Shown one piece after another: positions 1 through 11,530 of a stretch of DNA of 64,000 bases. Every line of letters starts with the position of its first letter. Position 1 is the stretch's first letter. The notes under the pieces are model-generated. The model had not been told where the DNA came from. It made no database searches and saw nothing but the letters and a program-made list of their open reading frames with translations. Both the position numbers and the translations under genes were made by a program. Origin of the DNA: Bombardia bombarda (lineage: Eukaryota; Ascomycota; Sordariomycetes; Sordariales; Lasiosphaeriaceae); NCBI GenBank assembly GCA_030512295.1, contig JAULSR010000006.1, positions 434,001 through 498,000 on the forward strand. The letters run 5' to 3'.

Positions 1-564
1 GGTATATGCCTGGGTATGCAATTGGCCGTTATCGAATATGCCAACAATGTGGCCATGATCGACGACGCCGGCAGTGCGGAGTTGAACCCGCATGCTAAGA
101 CACACGCAATCGTCTACATGCCTGAGGTATGTCTCTATATTTCTTTTGTTTCTCTGCTTCGCGCACTTGCTAACGGACGTCTCTAGGTTGACAAGGCGAA
201 CTTGGGTGGCACCATGCGGCTCGGAAAGCATTCGTGTATCTTCCAGGAGGGCACCGAGTGGTCGAAGCTGCGGGCTCTCTACGGATTGACGCCACAGATC
301 GCCGAGAGACATCGCCACCGTTACGAGGTCAACCCCGAGCTTGTTAACGAGCTTGAGACGGCCGGTCTTACATTTGTCGGAAAGGACACCAAGGGCGAAC
401 GTATGGAGGTCATTGAGATCAAGGACCATCCGTGGTTTGTGGCTGTTCAGTTTCACCCCGAGTACCTTAGCCGCGTGCTCTCGCCCAGCAAGTGCTTCCT
501 CGGATTCGTCGCAGCAGCAGCCGGATGTCTAGACGATGTCACCCGGAGGGTAAAGAAGGAATGA
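1..564 (+). CDS. URA7: CTP synthase, C-terminal (glutaminase) part, 5' end outside window
   Basis: CTP synthase makes CTP from UTP, ATP and glutamine; this is the end of its class I glutamine amidotransferase domain. Exons are 1..126 and 187..564; the intron 127..186 has a GTATGT donor, a CTAAC branch site and a TAG acceptor, and the frame is kept. The first codons read GICLGMQ, containing the nucleophile Cys of the amidotransferase triad; the VQFHPEYLS motif near the end supplies the His and Glu. The conserved EGTEW and HRHRYEVNP segments are also present. The protein ends KKE at a TGA. The synthetase domain and the start lie upstream of the window. Identity is secure; the symbol follows the yeast name. 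Confidence 0.95.
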
Positions 565-1059
565 TTTGATGGATACATTGATCTCGATGCAGAGCGACGC
601 GGCGGTTCCTGGACATGAAATTGACGTTGGGATTGGACACGAGAGAAAGATCAGGAGTTAATAGGATGAAAGAGTCGCAGAGGGAGACTGTCACTTACAA
701 CAGAACCATTCATGTAGATCACAATACCCTAACATACTAGAGCCGGAAAAATGAATTAGATGAGGGCTCAAGCGGCGGTGGCGTAATGTATTATTCTAAC
801 AACACATTTTAAGATGATAAGAATAGACTTTAGAGGCATAGACTCTCGCAAAAATGAGAGAACAAACATTTATAAATACCTAGACAGACACACTCACACA
901 TTTGTAGGAGCGAAGGCATAGGAACACCCCTGAAGCTAAAATATGGACACACGAGGAGACATGACGAGGTCAAAATACAAAATATAATTGTATACACAGA
1001 GAGAAGAAGGCAGAGAAAGGAGTTACATGCGTCCGTCTCGTCCATCAGACATATTTATC
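565..1059. other. Intergenic region between convergent genes
   Basis: About 500 bp between the convergent CTP synthase and FAD monooxygenase genes. It is AT-richer than the flanking coding DNA and presumably holds both 3' UTRs. I see no gene or repeat in it. Confidence 0.6.
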
Positions 1060-3462
1060 TTATTGGTCAGCCCGCACCACAGCATCCTTGTGTCTCTTGG
1101 TCGCCAGAATCTGTTCGCGCCAGAGCCAGAAAAGACCAAGCAAGGTGCCGTTGCCTCCCACGATCAAGATGGATACAGCGCAGAGGGCCAGGACAGGCCA
1201 GGATGACAGACAGAGACCGCCGCCCACCGCCATGCCTGCGGCCTTGAGGTCCCATGTTAGGAGTGCCATGCAGACCAGATTGGCAAGGGTGAAGAGGACG
1301 TGAGATGGGGTTGTTGTGCTAGTTTCGAAGATTGCGTAGAGGATAGATCCGGTGGTAGTTGAGATGCTGCTGGACCAGAGGTTGTACTGCCATAATAGGG
1401 CTGAGATGGCAGAAATGGTCCAGAGAGTGTGACGGAGAGTGGGCAGGTCGCGGGTCACGTTTGACAGGCGGTCGGAGAGGATGGTGCTAGGGGGGAGGAT
1501 GTGGGTGGTTAGGAGGTGTTGGGTGAGGGAGGCGAGGAGGGGGAAGAGGGCTGAGATGTAGATGGGGGAAGGGGATTGTGATGATGGCGATGATGATGTA
1601 TAGTAGGTGAGAGCTAGGAATACGAGAAAGGTGGGGAGGACGGTGGTTGCATAGGAGATGTTGGTTAGGCGCATGTCGGATGCTTTGAAGGTTGCTATGG
1701 GGGTGAGGATGTAGAGGATGGCGAAGTAGAATGGGATGGTGACGGTGGGGTGGTGGATGGCCAGGATGCCCCAGATGAGAGCGCTTGTACCATGGGAGTG
1801 AGTTGTTAGTTCCAGTACTTGTTTCACCGGATAGGATATTGGGGGAGGTAACTTTGAGACTGTGGAAACTTACAAGCGCAGGATGTTATAGTGGTTGGCC
1901 CGCCGTGCTGACTCAATGAGCATGATGGCATAAAAGACGCCATAGCTGGCAACAAGACCCCTTTCGGGTTGGTTGAATTCTGCTCCTGGCACCATGTTCT
2001 TATCCGCCCAAGCGGCAGCCAATAAGAGTGGCAATGCTAGTAATGCCCGTATCCAGACTCTCTCGTGGTTCTCAAAGCCCTGTGAGGGGTTATAAGGCAT
2101 GTTTCCGGCCAGGGATCGTGGCGGGACGGGAAGATAGTCGATCCGGGGGGCGCCAACTTGCACGTCAGAGGATATGTTGATGGGGAAATCGCCCATGTAT
2201 GGGTAGAAGTAGTTGACGATGAAGCGTTCCTTGAATCCCACCAGAGCTTGAATACGCGTCACGAAGGCAGACGTCTTTATGAACTCTTTGGCGCGGGGAT
2301 GCATGCGGCGTTGGAATCTCTGGAAGGATTCCTGTACCCGTCTCGTGGTGAGCTGGTGCGGCGTTGACGTGTTGGCTGCGAGTCGATACAGCTCGTTAGC
2401 CAGAGCAGCCGCAGACTCCATAGCCAGATTTCCACCACTTCCATTGTTAGGCGTCATCTTGTGGACAGCATCGCCCAGGCATACGATGCGCCCGGCCGTC
2501 CAGTGGGCGAAATCGCCCTCCTCGAGGGCGATCAGAGTTGCATGTTCCCTCGCCTCCCATAAGTGGCCGAGCTTGACGAGCCCCTGGGGTCGGATGGCGA
2601 GCTGGCTGTGCTTTTTGGCGAAAGCCTCGGCGTCGAGGGCGCTGAAGCGTGGGATCTCGTCCATCTTGTAGACTCTATCCATGCGTCCAAAGAGGAACCA
2701 GTACACCCTGCCGCCATTACCCGTAACCACAAGAGTAGACACCCCTTCAGAGTGCGTGATGTCGTTGGAGCCCGCATCAAGGCCGGGGACGGGCTTGGAG
2801 ATGCCAAAGACGCACTGGTACTCGGCCGTCATGACTTCTCGCTCCTTCTCCATGTCGACCTTCCCCTCCTCTGCGACCGCTCGCCACATCTCGGCGCGCG
2901 TCTTGCTGCGAATCCCATCGGCTCCCACCACCACATCCCCACGATACTTTGTCCCATCCGCACAAATCACGGTAGCCCCGTCTTCATCCTGCTCGACAGC
3001 GCACACCGATTTATCTGTCAAGAGACACTCCTTTCGTCCGATGTGGCGCACCATAATCTCCAGCAGCTCCTTGCGCTCGACAAACGCCCCGGCGTATCCC
3101 GTCCTTGCCTGAGTCAGACTGAAGAAATCCAGTCGGCTATCTCCCGTCAAGCTGCGTCCGTCGCTTTTGTCATCAGAGATGTGCAGCCCAGAGTTGGAAA
3201 CCAGGTGCAATAGAGGGATTACATCGTCGTATAGGCCTATCTGATCGAGGATCCTGCTGCCGTTGGGCGCTACCCCGATGGTCGCCCCGGCCATGGGCAC
3301 GAACTCGTCTCGCGCCTCGAGCACCACATAGTCGATTGGGATGGGCGATCTTTCGAGCGCGTTGGCGAGTGTCAGACCTGCGATTCCTCCACCTACGATC
3401 ACCACCTTGAGTTTTGCTTCTTTTTCTCGGGCAACGGTGGAGGGGGTGTCTGGTTTCGACAT
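1060..3462 (-). CDS. FAD-dependent monooxygenase fused to a C-terminal polytopic membrane domain
   Basis: Two exons, 3462..1874 and 1783..1060, give 770 residues. The intron (1873..1784) has GTAAGT, a CTAAC branch site and an AAG acceptor; joining there keeps the frame. The ATG at 3462 is chosen because it lies about 20 residues before the FAD motif. An upstream in-frame ATG at 3555 is possible. Residues 20-30 carry the Rossmann GGGIAG motif, 180-183 the GADG motif and about 318-330 the LGDAVHKMTPN motif. These mark a group A flavin monooxygenase like PaxM, which epoxidises prenyl chains in indole-diterpene and meroterpenoid pathways. From about residue 440 on, hydrophobic segments predominate, with perhaps seven or more membrane spans. 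That tail is far longer than the anchor of a PaxM-like enzyme. It could act only as an anchor or carry a second activity; the latter is inference. Neighbours are an SDR, a flavoenzyme, a cupin and a P450. Confidence 0.8.
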
Positions 3463-5717
3463 GGCCGTTAGTTGATTTGACTGATTGATTGATGATTTGG
3501 ATGAAGGGCTTTGTATAATGAGTCGGGAATGATATACCAATCCATGAAGGTTCAATCGAAAACAACCTGTTCTTCTTATCCAATCTCAGCTCACGAGGCA
3601 GTCGAACAACATACGTACCATGATTGATTCCTCGCATTTTCTGTTTAGGTCTAGCTTAGGCGTCTCGTGGTCCAACGTACTCAACTCCGCAAGGTATATC
3701 ACCAAACTCCGCAACCCGCGCAGTCCGCCGCAGTCCGCGCAGTCCGAGTCACCTCGGTCTCGGAAACAAGAAAACAGGTACACAGGCACCAGTAGTCGTA
3801 TACACGACCATAGCCACAATAACTCATGCGAAACTCAATAGTGACGACAACAGCATGCAAAGTTTGATGGTCGACATCTTCGAGTCTGGTGAGATTGTTA
3901 GCGTGGTTCAATAGACAGGGGGCAAAATCAGGGGTTTTTTTATCTGTCAGTAGGTAAAGTGTTGTATGACGTAAACAGTGATTAGTTTGATGTGCTTAAG
4001 CTTAAAGTGAGAGAAGGCGCAATTCAAGGATGAAGATGCACCAATGAAGTTGTTTCTCACCCAAATATTTCTCAAAGACTCAAAGTCACTGCTCCTTAGG
4101 TTACCTAGGTAAAGTGACAGCAATGTAGTCTTTCTCGGGACAATTGAATTACAGACACTTGCCGACCAAGCGACTCTCAGTTACTAGGTCTAGATGTCTC
4201 TGACCTTTCTCGAACCAACTGGATGTTGTAATTATATCATTGAAAGATTTTACAGAATTAGGTCATCTTTACCTTTATCAGTACCATAACTAGCTGACCT
4301 AAGTTAGTAATTGCTTATAATAATCTTGTAGTTTAGTTCTAGTATTTCATTTCTCTTCCAACCCCCTTCCCCGTTTTAGGTCAGCGCCGATGCATTGTGA
4401 AAAAAAAAGGGGGGGGGAAATAAATAGACTTCAAGTTCAGTTGTCTAGATCAATATCACCGGCTGCATACTGCTGTGGACGTAAGCAGAAGATAGTACCA
4501 ACCTAGCGAATTGGTTGTGCGTGATGGATTCTGCTCTCCGCAACTCCATCTCTAGACCGTGTCAGTTCATCATGCCTCCTACCTATACCGGCAATGTCCG
4601 CAATTAGTGTAGGTAGGTAAGCAATGCAGACGCCGCACTTCAGGCACCTGGTATTGCGTGCCTTGCATGGTAATAAAGACTAGGCAATGATACTCTAAAA
4701 GACGCAGCCACTAGAATAGACTACGCATTAATGGACCTCGTCGCATCAGGCTAGTTGGCGCTGAGGTGCAGAATAGGAGTTAACTGCCAACTGCACGTCA
4801 CCCCGCGGATTACCAGAGACAGTCAGACAATCATACATACATATTGGGTCCATAGTACTCATAACAAGCCAGGCTCTTGGCCCCCAATAATTGCTTCCAT
4901 AAGGCCTGTTATCGTGGTCAATTCTTTTTAGTCTAGAACTAGTGCTTACCAGGCGCATGTTTGTTGCATGCCGCTATCAGACCACAAAGGCTACAGGGGT
5001 AGGTGCCCTCAGGCCTCAGTAACCTGAGGTGTGCGGAGATCGGTGGCCGCACGCACACGGGCCGAGCGCTCCGGACAGTTCGGAGCAAGATGGCCCCTCG
5101 CCGTCGCCTCGAAATAGAGCATACTCCCCAGATCAAAGGATAATAGCAATTCTTTGGTTCTTTTGGTGTCGTTTTGGTCTGGTTAGTAAAGGGGTTGCTT
5201 TCTGGTTTGAAAATAAAGCAGTGAACATGGCCAAGTGGACGTCAACGTATGTTGTGTGTGTTTTGGTGTAAAACGGCTTTTGGGGCCAGACTTTTGGACC
5301 CTGACTGTAGGTAGGTAGGTACATATATGTCTGATGCGCTGTGTTGTAAAAGCGTGTTGGCAGAACCATCTGGCCTGTAAATATGGGGGTAACTTCTGAG
5401 TCGTACTGAACACACGTTGCGAGCGTGTGAACGAGGGACTGTGTGTGAAAACTTCAATCGCTTAAGTCAATCTTGTCGAAAGATTAAAGGAAGAAAAACA
5501 GAACATGAGGTGAAAAGGGTTGCAGGAGATTGATATAATTAGTCTAGACAGTTGGTGTAACATCAGTAGGTAGTCTGGCCGAAGATCCACCCACACGTAA
5601 AGTAATCTCCAAAGTCTTTTATCATGAATTACCATCAATGTCTTTGTAACATTAACAGGGCGGGACACCAACCACACCACATGCATCGCTGTCTCTGATA
5701 ACTCTTTCCTCCTTCGT
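3463..5717. other. Gene-free region, about 2.3 kb
   Basis: Upstream region of the FAD monooxygenase running to the 3' side of the SDR. No ORF has family-like features or credible splice partners. A short A8/G9 homopolymer lies near 4400-4418 and small palindromic motifs of the ACCTAGGT type occur (near 4105). Nothing else recognised. Confidence 0.55.
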
Positions 5718-5741
5718 CATCCCATCCCATCCCATCCCATC
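5718..5741. repeat. CCCAT microsatellite
   Basis: Tandem CCCAT units (four to five copies) immediately downstream of and touching the stop codon of the minus-strand SDR gene. Length variation here would lie in the 3' UTR. Confidence 0.8.
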
Positions 5742-6507
5742 ACCAGCCATACTGAACAATATCATCCGCTACAAACGTCCCATACACCGTCTTGGCGTCC
5801 CCCTCGATCGCCGCACGTACAATGATCCTGGCCCCCTCGCTCGCCGTCTTCCGGCCCTGACCCCTGGTCAAGTTGGTGCGAGCATATCCCGGGCAGGCGG
5901 GGACGGCCAGGATGTCCTCGTCCCGAAGGTTGGCAGCATAGACGGCCGTGAGCATGTTGAGCGCGGCCTTGCTGGCGCGGTAGGCGGGTGCCGGTATGGC
6001 CTTCGCCCCAGATTGGTGGTCGACCGCCAACGCCAGGCCGATCTGCCCCAGACCCGACGACACGTTGACGATGCGGCGATCTTGGTATGTCGACGCGCGT
6101 AAAAGGGGCAGGAAGGCTTCGGTGACAGCCATGGCGCCTATCACGTTGGTGTCGTAGATCGCCGCAAACTCTTGCCGTGCGGTTAGATCATCAGGGAGGG
6201 TGCCACTGGCGATGCCAGCATTGTTGATCAGCAGATCCAAATGTCCAAACTTTTCCGTGACTGCTTTTGCTGCTGCCGCGATAGTTAAATCGTTGGTGAC
6301 GTCGATGACCACAGCTGTTAGCTCGGCGTCGCTTGTTTGCGCCTGCAGTTGCTTGACGGCTGCTTCGGCCTTGGCCTCGGATCTTGCCCCGATCAAAACA
6401 TGAAACGTTTTGAGATGGATGAGGTGCTCGGCGATGCCAAAGCCAATGCCCTGATTGGCGCCAGTGATGAGCACTAATGTTTTGGTAGTGGGGTTTGTCA
6501 TGGTCAA
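5740..6507 (-). CDS. Short-chain dehydrogenase/reductase (NAD(P)-dependent)
   Basis: Intronless ORF of 255 residues, the usual length for a classical SDR. The cofactor motif TGANQGIG is at residues 15-22, NNAG at 95-98, the catalytic Ser in VNVSSGLG near 150, and the YRASK Tyr/Lys pair at 176 and 180. The following PGYARTNL is the typical loop after the active site. There is no signal peptide, so it is probably cytosolic. It resembles carbonyl-reductase-like SDRs that reduce ketones in secondary pathways; the substrate is unknown. It is on the same strand as the FAD monooxygenase and the secreted flavoenzyme, with about 2.3 kb and 445 bp between them, so shared control is possible but not shown. 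Confidence 0.9.
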   Translation of the reverse strand: MTMTNPTTKTLVLITGANQGIGFGIAEHLIHLKTFHVLIGARSEAKAEAAVKQLQAQTSDAELTAVVIDVTNDLTIAAAAKAVTEKFGHLDLLINNAGIASGTLPDDLTARQEFAAIYDTNVIGAMAVTEAFLPLLRASTYQDRRIVNVSSGLGQIGLALAVDHQSGAKAIPAPAYRASKAALNMLTAVYAANLRDEDILAVPACPGYARTNLTRGQGRKTASEGARIIVRAAIEGDAKTVYGTFVADDIVQYGW

Positions 6508-6951
6508 GACTTAGAAACAGATGACGGTAGTTGTGTAGGTGCAGTGATACTGAATATGGAAGTGTATTGCACCGTCAAAATCGTGATAATCGATATCTAC
6601 TTATATCAGGCCCCATGAGATTTTGTCAATACATCCCCGATAACTCCTCCCCAATGTTGCTGTAATATTCTCGGAGTTTGTGCAGGACGTCTGGTCGTCT
6701 TTGCACACGCGGACTTAAAACCACGCTCATCCGTGAGAATCTCTGTATATATGTAACCCACGCAACCCGCGGAGCGCGAAACACCTCTTCTCTCTCAATC
6801 AATGACCTCGTGCCTTCCCCATGTGTTAAAAGTGCATTGAGCGAAACAAGAGCTTGTCACATTTTGTGCAAGCTCCCCTCTTTCGACTCGGCCATAACGG
6901 AGGTGTCCTGCCGTAAATTCCACCCATTTGTCACCAAAGGCCGGTTAACCC
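6508..6951. other. Intergenic region, SDR promoter side
   Basis: 445 bp between the SDR start and the stop of the berberine-bridge-type oxidase. It would hold the SDR promoter. I see no gene or repeat. Confidence 0.5.
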
Positions 6952-8687
6952 CTAATCCCGTATAATCGGAACGTAGTACCGGAACCGGTTCTCGGGGTCA
7001 TACTTGTGCTTCAGCCCGCGAAGTTTTTCCAACCTCCATGGCTCGTAGCCGTAAATTGACTCGAGGGACTCGTCACCTAGCCCATAGTTGATGTATGTGC
7101 TCGGGAGCCGGCCTGGCTGGCCCTCATTAAACAGATCACGCGTCTTTCCGGCCCATTCCAGGGCGGTTTCGTCTAGGCTAGGCTCGGGGGGGTATGTGAC
7201 GCTGATTTGTCTGTTTCGACGGACTCTCTGTCAGCATTGGAAATTCTACGGCTTTTCTTGAAAACACGTACACAAGCAAGTTTTCGTCGCGCTGTGAGAA
7301 TGCTGACGCAGAGTGGTCGACCTTCTTGACTGCCTCAACAGAATAGGCCTCCATGACGATGTATGAAGCCGCAAATTCAGGGTGATCCTTGATATTTTGG
7401 TTAAATAGATTGTAGATCTCGCGCTGTGTGGTAATATTGTAGACTTGAAGGCCGGCAGTACGTATGACGTGGTTCATGCCGTGGTCGCAGAGAGGATCGT
7501 CTTCGCCAGTGCGTGTGGCATGGGGGATCTGCGTGTAGGGAACGTTGCCCTCGGTGACATTGATATGACCCAGGTTGTTAAGTGGCTCAAAGTAAGGTTC
7601 AGCGTCCTCTTGTGGGCCGGCGTAGTGCATCGACCACCAGATGACGGCCTAGTTTAAGTTAGATCATGGGGACAGGGAGATGGGACTGATTGACTTGCCT
7701 CAGTCTCGCTAAAGGTAGGGTCGAGGTAGAAGAAGCCAAAAACGACGGCCATTTCGCCTGGCTGGGTACCGTTGCCGTTGATCTTGTTCAGAGCCTCGAA
7801 CAGGTCCTCGAGCTTGTCCTGGGTAAAGACCCAGTTCCTAAAGAACCAGGTGTCGACAACGCGCGGGTGGATCTTCATCTCGAAACTGGTGACAATGCCA
7901 AAGTTGTGGCCGGCGCCCTGCATGGCCCAGAAAAGATCGGGGTGAGATTCGCTCGAGACCTCGACCGACTCGCCGCTCGCCAGCACAACGTCCATCTTGA
8001 TGAGATTGTCGCTGATCAAGCCGTGGAGACCCTGATAGCGTCCATGCCCGCCGCCAAGACCAGGACCCATCATTCCAACGCAGCCGCAGCTTCCCGTGGT
8101 TCCGACGTAACCCTGCTCCCAGAGCACATCGATGGCTTCTTGGTCATATGCCCCTCCCTGGAAACGTGCAGTCTTCCCATCTGGATTGATCTGGATCCCC
8201 GACAAGGGCACAACGTTGATCTGGATGCCCGAGAAGTCTCCTTGGGCCCTTGCTCCCCCGTGGGCGCGATTGACGGTGTAAAATGGCACGCTGTTTTCGT
8301 TGGCATATTTCACCTGTTGTTTGCAGGTCAGGTCTTGCGATTCCATTTGAGTAAGGTATGCAGGTCTAGACTTACAACTTTGCTGACATCGTCCTCAGCG
8401 GCAACTTCGACAATGACGGTGAACTGAGGAGCTGCAAAGGCCTGCCACCTGCCGATCGCATGTTCGTATCGCGAATCATCGGATCCATAGATGTTTGTCT
8501 TCTTGGAAAGCAGTGGGCCCAGATCTTGCTGGACTTTGCTGGCTGTCAAGTTTGCTTGCGTGAGTGGAACCTGGGAGAAGGAGCAGTCGCTATCTGGGCA
8601 GCCTGCCACATCTGGCGTGGCAGTGGCAGTGGCCGCCGCCTTCAGGAGCGCTAGCGTGTGTGCCGCGAGTGTAAGAAGCCGAACCAT
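6952..8687 (-). CDS. Secreted FAD-linked oxidoreductase, berberine-bridge-enzyme type
   Basis: Four exons (8687..8376, 8313..7699, 7648..7272, 7210..6952) give 520 residues, normal for this family. An N-terminal signal peptide (about residues 1-23, rich in Leu/Ala) points to secretion. The PCMH-type FAD domain has NRAHGG, whose His (about 122) is the expected 8-alpha-histidyl attachment. The GSCGCVG motif with Cys 180/182 fits the second, cysteinyl bond, followed by GLGGGHGRYQG. The C-terminal BBE segment reads YGYEPWRLEKLRGLKHKYDP, close to the consensus, and ends VPIIRD. Intron 2 (7698..7649) uses a GC donor (GCAAGT) with a TAG acceptor; no GT donor in range keeps the frame. Intron 3 starts GTACGT. 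Such enzymes oxidise alcohols, sugars or pathway intermediates with oxygen. Its place between the SDR and the cupin suggests a role in the same pathway. Confidence 0.9.
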
Positions 8688-9195
8688 GTTTGCTGAAATT
8701 GCCCGGCCGAGTACTTTACCGAAACCTGTGTACACCCCAATGCGGCGGGCTCAAAGTTGATATATGAAGCAGCTTCCAGGGCATCCGAGAGCCGAAAAGC
8801 TGCAATGGTACAGCCATTGGGATCAGCCATTGGGATAAGCCAAGGCCTCGCCTGCAGCCCATTCGGTTGATTCAATGGCGGAGTACGGAGCCGCATCCCG
8901 CACAGCGCCGCGTGCTGCACAACGGCGCAGACCAATTCCTGAGGAGAATAAAAACGTGGAGAAATGCCGCCGCGGACACCCCGGTCCGAATCTCTCCGCA
9001 GTCCCGACAGTAAAACTCACCAAGACATAGAATATAAACATGATGGTCAGATCGAACGATTTCTTCAGTTCATCAGTCCGGAGTCATCCCTTCTCGTACG
9101 ATTAAACATTTCCATGCAAGATTACCAAACTTTGAAGGATGAATGCGCATCGCAAAGTGCTCGAAAATTGTATGCGAATAGGTACAGTACATGTA
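8688..9195. other. Intergenic region upstream of the flavoenzyme
   Basis: Promoter side of the berberine-bridge-type gene. No coding feature recognised; it abuts the first copy of the TIR repeat. Confidence 0.5.
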
Positions 9196-9480
9196 CAGCA
9201 TGCATGAAGCAATAAGTCTGACAACCGTCCCATAAACGCCAGACTTCTTGACCATCATCAACCTTTCTGACATTGCCCGCGCCTTCCACCTCGTCGCCCG
9301 CACCTTCCCATGTTCCACAGCCTTTACAGCAAGTACCATCAATAGACCCGCTGTTAGTGGAGCTTATTTTCTTCACCCTAAATTTCCGGGGGGCGACTCG
9401 TCTAATAACAGATGTTGTCGGCGCCAGTACATTGACCTGTTGGGTGGTAAAACTGGGTTTATTTGACAAAAGATCCAGTC
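9196..9480. mobile_element. TIR element family 1, copy A (degenerate non-autonomous DNA transposon)
   Basis: The left end, CAGCATGcatGAAGCAATAAG at 9196, follows a TA and matches the left ends of copies at 15942 and 47896. An internal core (CGCTGTTAGTGGAGCTTATT near 9350, then TTCTTCACCCTAAATTTCC) is shared with both other copies, as is the GGTAAAACTGGGTTT stretch near the right end. The right terminal repeat is decayed, so the boundary at 9480 is approximate. No transposase ORF is present, which fits a MITE. Confidence 0.75.
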
Positions 9481-9534
9481 CCAGAACCTCATTACCATTC
9501 TGCCTAACGTGTGCACGAATCTACCAATTTAAGC

Positions 9535-10224
9535 TCAGTGCCTGTCAGCATACTCGCCCGCCAGGTCGCCCAGGTACTCCCCAATCACCTCCCCGTTGAC
9601 CTTGTACGGCTCCACATCCAACAGAACAAAGAGCATGCGCCCGGGCTTCTCCTCGTCAAGGTTCTTCCACTTGTGCATGCAGCCTCTGTTGACGCCTTGT
9701 GAATTTTCATGTCAGCTTCTGTAGCCAGTTTCACACGTGGATGGGGCACTCACTCATATCACCTGGCAGCATGATCTTCTTCTCGCCGCTGTCAAGCGTG
9801 ATTTGGAACTTTCCCTCAACCACGATGCCGTAGTCAATCGACATAGCACGGTGGATGGGCGACTCGATTCCAGGCGCAAAGTCGATCAACCTCGCAACGC
9901 TGCCGTTTGCGACGTGGATACCAGGCTATTATTGTTTTTCATCAGTAAGTCGCATCATCGAAATCAGGGTAAAATATCTCTTACCTCATGGTCACGAGCG
10001 AATTTGAGATCCTTATCGTCATTCATATCCACCGGGTTTCCCTCGGTGCTATAAATGATGTTGGCGACGGCAACGCCGTTCAGCATGATGCGGTGGTGGT
10101 CGCCATCGTCGTCAGCGACAAAAACGCCCTTTCCATCCTTATTGTGTGTCGTGATGAACCGGCGCGCATGGCGGAGACCCTCGGCGGGGAACTTGGTGAT
10201 GGGTCCGGAAAATTGGTCAGCCAT
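9535..10224 (-). CDS. Cupin-domain protein
   Basis: Three exons (10224..9985, 9925..9754, 9695..9535) give 190 residues. The introns (9984..9926 GTAAGA/TAG; 9753..9696 GTGAGT/AAG) keep the frame. The second half carries a cupin barrel: PGIESPIHRAMSIDYGIVVEG supplies the histidine and the glutamate-rich turn of motif 1, and GDMSVNRGCMHKWKN gives the second strand set with its His. Fungal proteins of this shape occur in many specialised-metabolism clusters and are often annotated only as cupin domain protein; some act as isomerases or cyclases, but no activity can be assigned here. Start: the ATG at 10224 (MADQF) is preferred; an in-frame ATG at 10239 adds five residues. It lies next to the berberine-bridge-type gene and is divergent from the P450. 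Confidence 0.85.
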
Positions 10225-11530
10225 TGTCGAATAAGACACCCTGAGATGAAATGAGATGAGCCTAAGCCTTCGAATACCGCGATTCTCAAGGCGTAGACAT
10301 AGATGACGGAACGTCTTATTACGACTTGGCTTTCATATCGCTGCTCGTGCTGAGATATTTTTGAGGATATTACTAATGGCTGCGTTGATGATGGAACAGA
10401 ATTTAGTTCGGCCATATGGGTTGCCGCATGTCGGGCACGTTTTACTCAAGTGTCTGATTGCCGGCATCACCCTTCTCGAAGATTGTTACTCTGCAACTTC
10501 TTTCCCAATCTGCACAACCATATCTGAAAAAGCATGCAGCCCAACCACCCACTGGCAACCTGCTTCAAGCTCGGGAATGGGAAACTGCACCATTTAGACT
10601 CACGGCTTCGGTTCCCATACGTCGGTAACATAGATGTCTCAGCAAGGTGCTTGTCTGTGAAGCTACCTACCCGCACACCTCCAGATTACAGTCAGCAGTC
10701 AAACAAATGCCCGGTATGTAATGCCGTGAAATTGTGTCTTGTGTTCCTCGAGTCGGCAAGGGTCTTTTCAGGGAACCAACATCCTTGTAACAATCGGGAT
10801 CTTGAGGGGGTAATCTCTTAGCAGCCCGGGAAGGAAAGCAACCCCTGCTTAACTCCGCACCCCACCAACCCCACCACCCTACACAGACCCCCCCTAGCCC
10901 CTGAAACAATGCTTAACCGACATGCCCGGCTCAGGCCCAGCTTCCCGGTGATCGTCAACCTGCCTTTACCGAATGAGATAGGGGGTTTTAACGTCACCGA
11001 AGCTCGATTGCATGTTTATCTCTGCAAGAGCCTCAAATACCTGAAATTTTTGTATGCTACGTAGAATAGCTTCTATACCTAGTAAAGTAAAGTCGCGCAC
11101 TATGTGCAACTAGAATGACACTTATAGCATGCCTATGGAGTGGTGTAAGTGGAACTATAAAGTGTAAAATGTCAAAGTATGACTATTTTAGGCTTAGGGT
11201 ATCTTCAACTTACTTTCACCACCTTCACCGTGTCAGTGAACGAAGAAATTACAGTAGATGAAGACTAGTCAGTGCTATAACGATGACCGTGCAGTGTATT
11301 CTTATTGTGTGTATTGATTTTGCGCGACTAAAAGCTAAAATCATTCGATTCACGGTAGAAAGTCTCGGAGAATCCCGATTTCCGCTCCCACACAGTGAAC
11401 GAACGAACCAGCTCTAGCAAGACAAGAGCCCTTATAAATATTGTTTGTTAATGTTTCTTGGTATCGTGACTCGCATCTAAGCCTCTTCGAAGAGAGAAGC
11501 TGAGAAAAGGGCGTTTGTCAGAAACTCATC
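10225..11530. other. Divergent promoter region between cupin and P450
   Basis: About 1.3 kb separates the divergently read cupin and P450 genes. It must hold both promoters and could be a shared control region. I could not identify an AflR-type site (TCGN5CGA) with certainty by eye, and see no gene or repeat. Confidence 0.5.
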
